Notes under the pieces: generated by a model | Seen by the model: the letters and a program-made list of their open reading frames with translations, nothing else | Database searches by the model: none | What the model was told of the DNA's origin: nothing | Position numbers and translations under genes: made by a program | Shown here: piece after piece, positions 17,055 through 23,199 of the stretch | Numbering within the stretch: the stretch's first letter is position 1 | How the letters are laid out: each line of letters begins with the position of its first letter | Assembly (NCBI RefSeq): GCF_014930455.1 | Contig: NZ_JAAIYO010000012.1 | Location: 124,001 to 188,000, forward strand | Length of the DNA: 64,000 nucleotides | Origin: Corallococcus soli | GTDB lineage: Bacteria > Myxococcota > Myxococcia > Myxococcales > Myxococcaceae | Reading direction: 5' to 3'

Positions 17055-18053
17055 ATGGATGTCGCTCACGAGCTGACGGAGTTTCTGGGGCAGGTGGAGC
17101 AGCGGCTGAACGCCTTGCTCGCGGATGGCGACGTCGGACCGGACGTGGAAGGTGACACGCTGATGAACGCGGCCCGGCACCTGTGCCTGGGCACGGGTGG
17201 CAAGCGCGCGCGGCCCATGCTCGTGCGCCTCTTTGGTGGCGCGGTGGGCGTCCCGGCGGCGCGGCTGGTGGACGTGGGTGTGGCGGCGGAGATGATCCAC
17301 TCGGCCAGCCTGCTGCACGACGACGTGGTGGACGCGGGCATGTACCGCCGGGGCCGTCCGACGGTGAACGCCCGGTGGGGCAACATCGTCGCGGTGATGA
17401 GCGGCGACCTCATCCTGTCCACGGCCCTCACGCAGCTGTCCCTGCTGGACGCGCGCGTGGTGCAGAGCGGCCTGGCCATCGTCACGGAGATGACCCGCGC
17501 GGCCATCGCGGAGGTGGAGGCGCGCGGCGACATGAACCTACCGCTGACGCGGTTGCGCTACATCGCCGAGGGCAAGACGGGCTCCCTGTTCGGCTGGTGC
17601 GGCAAGGCGGCCGCGACGCTGGCGGACCAGCCGGACGCGGTGGCCCGCTTCGACGCGTTTGGCCGGCACCTGGGCGTGGCGTTCCAGATCGCCGACGACA
17701 TCCGCGACATCCTGGGCACGGACGTGGGCAAGCCCCGGTACGCGGACGTCCATTCGCGCACGCCGTCGCTGCCCATCCTGCTGGCGGTGGCGCGGGATGA
17801 ATCGCTGCGCCGCAAGCTCAAGGACGCGTGGGCGTTCTCCGTCATCACCCCGGAGCGCACGCGGGAGATTGGCAACGCCATCGAGGCCACCGGCGCGGTG
17901 GAGGCCTCCATGTCGATGATGAACACCGAGATCGAGGCGGCGCTGGACAAGCTGGGGCCCTACGCCAGGGACGCGGCGGGCGCGGAGCTGGCCAGCTGGG
18001 CGCACCGGCTGGCCGAGGGCATCGCCGACCAGGTGAAGGGGCGCGCTGCATGA
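17055..18053 (+). CDS. Trans-isoprenyl diphosphate synthase
   Basis: A 332-residue enzyme that extends allylic diphosphates with isopentenyl diphosphate, probably to make the side chain of a quinone or another long prenyl chain. Both Asp-rich metal sites are present: LLHDDVVDAG (first, two residues between Asp pairs) and QIADDIRDILG (second). The basic GGKRARP site is also visible. The ATG at 17055 has GGAAGGAG eight bases upstream and is preferred over the ATG at 17028. It is the first gene of a three-gene set and its stop overlaps the next start (ATGA). Confidence 0.9.
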   Translation: MDVAHELTEFLGQVEQRLNALLADGDVGPDVEGDTLMNAARHLCLGTGGKRARPMLVRLFGGAVGVPAARLVDVGVAAEMIHSASLLHDDVVDAGMYRRGRPTVNARWGNIVAVMSGDLILSTALTQLSLLDARVVQSGLAIVTEMTRAAIAEVEARGDMNLPLTRLRYIAEGKTGSLFGWCGKAAATLADQPDAVARFDAFGRHLGVAFQIADDIRDILGTDVGKPRYADVHSRTPSLPILLAVARDESLRRKLKDAWAFSVITPERTREIGNAIEATGAVEASMSMMNTEIEAALDKLGPYARDAAGAELASWAHRLAEGIADQVKGRAA

Positions 18054-18640
18054 AGGGCTACCTGTGGACGGGGGGGGATCCCGGGAGCCAGAAGACCACC
18101 GCGCCGCTGGAGAATGGCCGGCTGGCGCCGTGGGAGGCCATCGCCGTGGAGGCGGTGGGCAACGTCATCGAGTTCTGGGGCTTCAAGCGCAACCAGGGCC
18201 GCGTGTGGGGCCTGCTGTACCTGCGCGGCGAGCCGCTGACGGCGGGCGAGATCGAGCGCGAGCTGGACCTGTCCAAGGGCGGCGTCTCCATGCTGCTGCG
18301 CGACCTGGAGCGCTGGGGCGTCATCCAGCGCGTGCGCGTGCCGCAAGACACGGTGTGGCGCTACGCGGCGGAGACGGACCTGGTGCGGATGGTGACGCAC
18401 GTGGTGGAGGAGCGCGAGGCGGCCTTCGTCACCCGCATCCGGGCGGACCTGTCCGAAGCGCGCCGGCTGGCGGAAGGCGCTGGCGGCATCCCCGCGGAGC
18501 GGCTGAGGAGGCTGGAGCGCATGGCCACGCTGGCCGAGCATGTGGAGCGCGCGCTGCGCCTGTTCATCAAGACGTCCCGTCTGGATGTGGCGGGCGTGCT
18601 GGGTGCATTCCGCGACGGCGCCCTTTCGCGCAAGGGCTAG
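18050..18640 (+). CDS. GbsR/MarR-type transcriptional regulator
   Basis: A 196-residue DNA-binding protein. A winged-helix domain (about residues 45-115: RVWGLLYLRGEPLTAGEIE, DLSKGGVSMLLRDLERWG) is followed by a helical C-terminal part. This is the layout of GbsR-like regulators, which sense osmolytes in characterised cases. It is translationally coupled to the prenyl synthase, so it may control that operon, though no operator was identified. Confidence 0.82.
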   Translation: MKGYLWTGGDPGSQKTTAPLENGRLAPWEAIAVEAVGNVIEFWGFKRNQGRVWGLLYLRGEPLTAGEIERELDLSKGGVSMLLRDLERWGVIQRVRVPQDTVWRYAAETDLVRMVTHVVEEREAAFVTRIRADLSEARRLAEGAGGIPAERLRRLERMATLAEHVERALRLFIKTSRLDVAGVLGAFRDGALSRKG

Positions 18641-18656
18641 TGGTAGGAGGGCAGTC

Positions 18657-19184
18657 ATGGACTCGCACTACGATCAGGTGATGAAGGCGCGCGCGCAGGC
18701 GGATGCGGACGCGCCCCGGCTGTACTTCGCGTACTCGACCATCCTGGACCGGGCCGCCTTCGAGGAGTGGAAGGGCCAGCACAGCTACGGCTTCTTCGAG
18801 CTGCCGGAAGGGCGGCTGGCCGAGGCGCTGGACGTGGACCTCGTCTACGACTTCCCTTCGCGCTGGTGGGGCGGCCGGGTGGCGGGCCTCACCGACGTGC
18901 CCGGGGCACGCGTGTACGGTCGGCTCTTCGAGATCGCCGGCAAGGACTGGCCCATCGTCCAGCACAAGGAGGGCTTCGTCACCAGCATGTGCGTGGAGCG
19001 CACGGTGCGCGTGCTCGTGGACGGAAAGGAGTTGGACGCCACGGCGTTCGTGACCAACCCGCGCCGTGCGTCGTCGGACGGACCGGTGAGCCCGCGCTTC
19101 GTGGAGGCCCTGGTGCGCGGAGCCCGGAGCGCCGGGCTGCCGGCGGACTACGTGGAGAAGCTGGGCCGCGGCGAGACGCGCTGA
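18657..19184 (+). CDS. Gamma-glutamylcyclotransferase-like protein
   Basis: A 175-residue protein with the GGCT fold signature YFAYSTILD near residue 22, GARVYGRLFEI, and a Glu in IVQHKEGF at the place of the general acid/base. Family members cyclise gamma-glutamyl groups to 5-oxoproline, though many bacterial relatives have unknown substrates. AGGAGGG precedes the ATG. The gene follows the regulator by 16 bases. The codons around its stop resemble the ends of the tandem repeats that follow, as if the repeat array grew out of the gene's 3' end. Confidence 0.75.
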   Translation: MDSHYDQVMKARAQADADAPRLYFAYSTILDRAAFEEWKGQHSYGFFELPEGRLAEALDVDLVYDFPSRWWGGRVAGLTDVPGARVYGRLFEIAGKDWPIVQHKEGFVTSMCVERTVRVLVDGKELDATAFVTNPRRASSDGPVSPRFVEALVRGARSAGLPADYVEKLGRGETR

Positions 19185-19580
19185 GCACGAGACGGTTGTC
19201 GCGACCCCTCCGGCTCACGACTGCGCGGAGGGTTCCTCGTTGGGATACGGCAAGACGCGCCGAGCGCTCGGTGATGCTTGCCGCGAAGCCCCGGGCTCAC
19301 GGCTGTGTGGTGGGTTCCTCGTTGGGCTCCAGCAAGACGGGCTGAGCACTCAGGGCCGCCTGCCGCGAAGCCCCGGGCTCATGGCTGCGTTGCAGGTTCC
19401 ACGTTGGGCTACGCGAGACACGCTGATCGCAGGACGGCTTGTCGCGAAGCCCAGGCTCACGGCTGCGCGGCGGGTTGCATGTTGGATTGCGGCAAGGCGC
19501 GCTGAGCACAGGGGACTGCCTGCCGCGAAGCCCTGGGTTCATGGCTGCGCGGCGGCCCGGGCTGCTCGCTGTACGAGCGC
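19185..19580. repeat. Array of about five imperfect 80-bp tandem repeats
   Basis: The landmark CGCGA, followed by AGCC(C)C(GG)GCTCACGGCTGCG, recurs at about 19200, 19282, 19364, 19443 and 19524, a period of 79-82 bases. A second landmark, (A/G)CGC(T/C)GAGCAC, recurs at 19182, 19261, 19343, 19423 and 19503, the first copy being the stop region of the preceding gene. Each unit also carries GTTGGG..(A/G)CGGCAAG. The last unit breaks down after about 50 bases. The period is not a multiple of three, so the units do not encode a repeated peptide, and there are no unique spacers as in CRISPR. Confidence 0.8.
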
Positions 19581-20194
19581 CGGCCTCGTCTTCGTCGGTG
19601 AGGCAGCCGCCTTCCGGGACAACGCCGTGACCTTGTAGTTGCGGGCCCCCTCCGGGAAGGACCTGCCGTGGGCTTTCCTGGCTCGGTCGTTCTCCCTCGC
19701 TTCGTATGGATTCGCCGCGAGGAACTCCCTGGAGAATGAGGAGCGCTGCTCCTCATTTCGGTCCCGTTGCTGCACGGCGCTCGCCAGGCCACCCTGCTTG
19801 CTTGGGCTCTGACGCCTCCGCATGGCATCCGCAGGATGCTTTCCGGGGAAATGGTGATGAAGCCCGCCCGTTCGCACCCGCGAACTCCTGACTGAACAGA
19901 TATTTAGTGAGGCCGTCGCGTTGACGGTGCGCGCCCCCGGGCCCAGCTGCGCCCGGCTCCCTTACTTCCTGGGGTGGCAGCCTCGTCGGCACCTCTGCCT
20001 TCGGCGCTTCCATGGGTTCGGGGAGGGGAGCGCAGTGGACCGGCAGCCAGTCCGCATGGCCCACCAGCCCCAGCAAGGTTTCAGAGAGGCAGCGCGCCAT
20101 GTGCTCCGTCTTCCTGAGCGCGGCTTGGGACGCGCGGCGACCTCAGCGGCCCTGATCCGCCAAAGATGCCAGGAGCAGTGTGGCCTGAACGGAC
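19581..20194. other. Gene-free stretch with a possible decayed ORF
   Basis: No convincing gene is seen here. A minus-strand frame ending near 19753 and open from 20100 reads plausibly near its beginning (AALRKTEHMARCLSETLLGLV, the frame continuing upstream of the ATG to a stop codon). It then loses the codon usage of neighbouring genes, so it may be the remnant of a regulator or other protein. Base composition is mixed, with AT-rich islands near 19890-19910. It lies beside the TetR-type palindromes described below. Confidence 0.4.
19735..19757. terminator. Perfect 10-bp hairpin, possible bidirectional terminator
   Basis: AATGAGGAGC and GCTCCTCATT are exact reverse complements separated by GCT. 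The stem is flanked by few T residues (a short TTT on the right), so intrinsic termination is only moderately likely. It sits in the gene-free stretch after the repeat array. Confidence 0.4.
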
Positions 20195-20212
20195 ACTGAA
20201 TAAACATTCAGT
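20195..20212. promoter_or_regulatory. TetR-type palindromic operator 1
   Basis: ACTGAATAAACATTCAGT is an inverted repeat with seven-base arms around AAAC. The TGAA-N6-TTCA core is typical of TetR-family operators. A second site with the same core and nearly the same spacer is centred 52 bases to the right. Confidence 0.6.
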
Positions 20213-20246
20213 CATTTTCCTGAAGGCCGCGCGAGGGCTGAATGGA

Positions 20247-20264
20247 CCTGAACAAACCTTCAGG
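20247..20264. promoter_or_regulatory. TetR-type palindromic operator 2
   Basis: CCTGAACAAACCTTCAGG shares TGAA(T/C)AAAC(A/C)TTCA with the site at 20195. The two sites are about five helical turns apart. No intact tetR gene is nearby, so the regulator is encoded elsewhere or its local gene has decayed. Confidence 0.55.
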
Positions 20265-20364
20265 CATTCCAGCCCACCCCAGTGTCGCCATGCCTACATG
20301 CTCAAACGAGCAGCCCCTTCCAGGAGGGCGACTGCCCCTCTCCTCGCCGTTGCATTGAGACATT

Positions 20365-20383
20365 TAAATGATTGTCATTTCAA
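20365..20383. promoter_or_regulatory. Fur-box-like site 1
   Basis: The core AATGATTGTCATT matches the Fur consensus core AATGATAATCATT at 11 of 13 positions. It lies about 190 bases before the small gene at 20560, in one of the most AT-rich patches of the window. Confidence 0.5.
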
Positions 20384-20526
20384 TTCAATCACAGTCGTTG
20401 AGTTGTGTTTGCGTGTCTTTTGATTGATGTTTCATGTGTGTCTTTGAGTGGTGGGTGGACGTCAACGGATCCGGAAATGGCGCGAACCGGCTTGACCCCG
20501 GAAGGGCGTTGTGGCTTCATGAATTT

Positions 20527-20545
20527 GATTTCGATAATCAAAATC
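20527..20545. promoter_or_regulatory. Fur-box-like site 2 at the translation start region
   Basis: The 19 bases from 20527 to 20545 match the Fur consensus GATAATGATAATCATTATC at 14 of 19 positions. They also contain the inverted repeat TTTGATT-N5-AATCAAA (20524-20542). The site ends just before the ribosome binding site TTGGAGG, so binding there would block expression of the 20560 operon. Confidence 0.55.
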
Positions 20546-20559
20546 AATTGGAGGTCGCA

Positions 20560-20832
20560 ATGCGCGGTCAGGGATGCTGCAGGGCGGTGCTGGCGCAGGG
20601 CCCGTGCGCTGAAGTGACGCGGTGCAGTTGTGGGCACATCCACCTGGCGGTGGGGCCGGTGACGCTCCGCTTGGAGGAGGACGTCCTGCGCGCGCTGGGG
20701 CACACCGTTCTGGAGGCCATCCAGCGGCTGGAAGAGGGGGCGCACCCGGCCCACCGCGAAGCCGAGGCCTCGGAGCCGCCGGCCGCCACCGCCACCGCTC
20801 ACGGGGCGCCCAATGGCGGGTGGAAGCAGTGA
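20560..20832 (+). CDS. Small CxC protein, first gene of a probable iron-regulated operon
   Basis: A 90-residue cytoplasmic protein of unknown function. TTGGAGG lies five bases before the ATG. The N-terminal half holds five Cys and the motif RCSCGHIHLAVGPVTLRL, followed by an amphipathic helix (about 38-60) and a His/Ala/Pro-rich tail. A CxC-GHIH element suggests metal or heme binding, which is inference. Its stop overlaps the GTG start of the heme-oxygenase-like gene (GTGA), so the two are translationally coupled. Confidence 0.7.
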   Translation: MRGQGCCRAVLAQGPCAEVTRCSCGHIHLAVGPVTLRLEEDVLRALGHTVLEAIQRLEEGAHPAHREAEASEPPAATATAHGAPNGGWKQ

Positions 20833-21614
20833 GTCCTCAGGGCACGCTGCGGTGGGGTGGCATCCGCTCCGCGCGCGAGCGGCGACTGGGAGAGTCGGTG
20901 GGCTCGCCTTCCGGCACGCCGGCCCAGCCGCTGTCGGTGCGCCTGGAGGAGGGGACGGGGATTGCCCGGCGACAGGCGGAGCAGTCCACGTTCCTGGAGG
21001 CGCTCTTCCATGGCTCGTGGAACGGCGGTGTGTATGGCCAGTTCGTGCGGGCGCGGCACTACGTGAACCACCTGCGTCAGCTGCACGTCCTCTACGAGGC
21101 CTTTGAAGCCGTGCTGCCCGGGGTGAAGGATGCGGCGCTCGCGAGGGTGCTGCGGCTGCCGGAGCTGCGGCGGGCCTCGGCGCTGGCGTCGGACCTGGAC
21201 TGGTTCTGCGGCGATACGCGCACGCAGCCGTTCGCCTGCGCGGAGACGCGGCTGCACGCGGAGCGCATTCACGAGGTGGCCACGGAGGCGCCCCACCTCC
21301 TGCTCGCGCACGCCTACGCCCGCTGCGTGCTGGATCTCTTCACGGCCCCCCAGCGCGCGGACCTCGTCTCGCGGGCGTTCGAGCTGGAGGGGGTTCGTGG
21401 CGCGGCCTTCTACAACGCCGTGTCCGCCAGCGAATTGCCTGCCTTCGAGCGCCGGTTGGCGGCGCGGCTGGACGAGGTCTCCCTCGGTGAGCTGGAGTCC
21501 CAGGAAGTGGTCCAGGAAGCGCGGCTGGCGTTCCGCATCCAGGGGCTCATCTGCGACGAGCTGGCGCGAGACGCCCCCGGCATTGATGACGCGCGCGGCC
21601 CCTTCAATCCCTGA
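20829..21614 (+). CDS. Heme-oxygenase-fold protein with altered heme-site residues
   Basis: A 261-residue protein recognisable as heme-oxygenase-like from ARRQAEQSTFLEALFHG and the following helices (HLRQLHVLYEAFEAVLPG), and from LLLAHAYARCVLDLF in the distal-helix region. Compared with rat HO-1, the proximal heme ligand His25 corresponds to Arg47. Distal Gly139 and Gly143 correspond to Leu168 and Thr172, while catalytic Asp140 is kept as Asp169. It may bind heme differently, bind another cofactor, or act as a regulator rather than degrade heme. Its placement after Fur-like sites and coupling to the CxC protein point to iron or heme physiology. Confidence 0.7.
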   Translation: MSPQGTLRWGGIRSARERRLGESVGSPSGTPAQPLSVRLEEGTGIARRQAEQSTFLEALFHGSWNGGVYGQFVRARHYVNHLRQLHVLYEAFEAVLPGVKDAALARVLRLPELRRASALASDLDWFCGDTRTQPFACAETRLHAERIHEVATEAPHLLLAHAYARCVLDLFTAPQRADLVSRAFELEGVRGAAFYNAVSASELPAFERRLAARLDEVSLGELESQEVVQEARLAFRIQGLICDELARDAPGIDDARGPFNP

Positions 21615-21744
21615 CGCATCTGGACGACGGGCCCGGGGTGGGGTGATCCAAAACCCATGGCCGGGTGATCCACTGCCAGTGGTCACTTCGTCGCCTGGGA
21701 GGGCGATATGCCCTTTTGTGACAGGCACGCTAGGATGGCTGATC

Positions 21745-22101
21745 GTGACGACCCAGATGACTTCCCACATTGATCGCCGCTCCTTCCCCCGGCTCCACGC
21801 CCCCCTCTATTCGCGTCCCGCGCGGATGAAGCTTGGGGAGAAGAAGCAGGTGCTCGATGTCAGCCTCGGCGGCGCGCGCATCTACTCGGATGAGGCGCAG
21901 GACGTCGGGTCGCGGTTGGACCTGGAGTTGTTCCTGCCGGACGGCAGCTCCCTGGAATGTACGGCCCGCATCGTCTGGGCCGTCAAGCTACCCAAGGACG
22001 CCGTGGCCCGCTTCGAGGTAGGCCTGTCCTTCATCGACGTGCCGGAGGCCACGCTGGAGCGGCTGAAGACGGTGCTCGTCGCGGATGAAACAGAGAGCTG
22101 A
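21745..22101 (+). CDS. PilZ domain protein
   Basis: A 118-residue single-domain PilZ protein, a likely cyclic-di-GMP receptor. The binding motifs RRSFPRL (RxxxR) and DVSLGGARIYS (DxSxxG) are present in the right order. The GTG at 21745 has AGGA nine bases upstream, and the ATG at 21757 is an alternative. The diguanylate cyclase at 51434 in this window could supply the ligand, but no direct link is shown. It stands alone on the plus strand. Confidence 0.85.
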   Translation: MTTQMTSHIDRRSFPRLHAPLYSRPARMKLGEKKQVLDVSLGGARIYSDEAQDVGSRLDLELFLPDGSSLECTARIVWAVKLPKDAVARFEVGLSFIDVPEATLERLKTVLVADETES

Positions 22102-22170
22102 CGTCGTGTCACATGCGGTGTCGCAGGGCGGTCCTGGCCTCTGGGCGCCAGGACCGGTTCCTCCACCGCG

Positions 22171-23139
22171 CTAGGCCTTCGACGACGCGCCATCCAGCTC
22201 GCGCAGGTCGTCCGCCTCCAGCTTCACGCTGAACGCCCCCAGCAGCTCCTTCACCTGCGGCACCGACGTCGCGCTGGCGATGGGCGCCACCACCGTGGGC
22301 CGCGTCGCGAGCCACGCGAGCGCCACTTGCGCCTCGGTGGCACCTCGGCGCCGGGCCACCTGCTTCAGCGCGGCGACGACGGCCCAGCCCTTCGCGTTGC
22401 CGTACTTCTTCAACACGCCGTCCGCGCGCTGCGACTTGGGCGGCGGCTGTCCCTCCTGGTACTTGCCGGTGAGGAAGCCCGACGCGAGTCCGAAGTAGGG
22501 CGCCACCGCGAGCCCCTCCGTCTGGCTCAGCGGCTGGAGCGCGTCCTCGAAGCGGGAGCGCTCCACCAGGTTGTACTCCGGCTGGAGCACCTGGTAGCGC
22601 GCGAGCCCCAGGCGCTGCTGCGTGGCCAGGGCCTCCGCCGCACGCTCCGCGGTGTGGTTGCTCAGGCCCAGCGCCTTCACCTTGCCCGCCTTCACCAGCG
22701 CGTCGAAGGCGCGGAGCGTCTCCTCGAGGGGCGTGTTCGGGTCGTCGTAGTGCGCGTAGTACAGGTCGATGCGCTCCACGCCCAGCCGGCGCAGGGACGC
22801 CTCCACGCTCTTCTCGATGTGCTCGCGGGTGAGGCCCTTGCCCAGCGCCGTCTCCGCGCCGACCTTCGTGGCCACCACCACGCGGTCCCTCGCCTTGCGC
22901 GAGGCCATCCACCGCCCCAGCACCGTCTCCGATTCGCCGCCCTGGTGGCCGGGGATCCACCGCGAATACACGTCCGCGGTGTCGATGAAGTCGCCGCCGC
23001 CCTCGATGAACGCGTCGAGCACGGCGAAGGACGTCGCCTCATCGCTCGTCCAGCCGAAGACGTTCCCACCCAGACACAGCGGGAACACCTCCAGCCCTGT
23101 CGTCCCCAGCTTCCGCTTCGTCACTGCCTGCGAGGCCAT
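22171..23139 (-). CDS. Aldo/keto reductase
   Basis: A 322-residue NADPH-dependent oxidoreductase with a TIM-barrel fold. The catalytic tetrad is visible as Asp and Tyr in DFIDTADVYS, Lys in VVATKVG and His in YYAHYDD. The spacing and the PYFGLASGFLTGKY region match the YajO/Tas-like group. It lies 60 bases downstream of glgB on the same strand and may be co-transcribed with it, but a role in glycogen metabolism is not implied. Substrate unknown. Confidence 0.9.
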   Translation of the reverse strand: MASQAVTKRKLGTTGLEVFPLCLGGNVFGWTSDEATSFAVLDAFIEGGGDFIDTADVYSRWIPGHQGGESETVLGRWMASRKARDRVVVATKVGAETALGKGLTREHIEKSVEASLRRLGVERIDLYYAHYDDPNTPLEETLRAFDALVKAGKVKALGLSNHTAERAAEALATQQRLGLARYQVLQPEYNLVERSRFEDALQPLSQTEGLAVAPYFGLASGFLTGKYQEGQPPPKSQRADGVLKKYGNAKGWAVVAALKQVARRRGATEAQVALAWLATRPTVVAPIASATSVPQVKELLGAFSVKLEADDLRELDGASSKA

Positions 23140-23199
23140 TGGCGCGTCCTTTCCGTGCCGCGTGAAGGCCGGACGGAAGGACGCGCCAGGGCGCCCTTC

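Noticed and set aside
19185-19580. Possible CRISPR array
   Set aside because: Units are about 80 bases, diverged along their whole length and have no unique spacers. No cas genes are nearby.
19240-19638. Open frames across the tandem repeat array
   Set aside because: The 79-82 base period moves the repeats through different frames, and the resulting peptides show no repeat or known fold.
19753-20100. 115-codon minus-strand gene next to the TetR-type sites
   Set aside because: It lacks a helix-turn-helix and its codon use decays along its length. It is recorded only as a possible relic.
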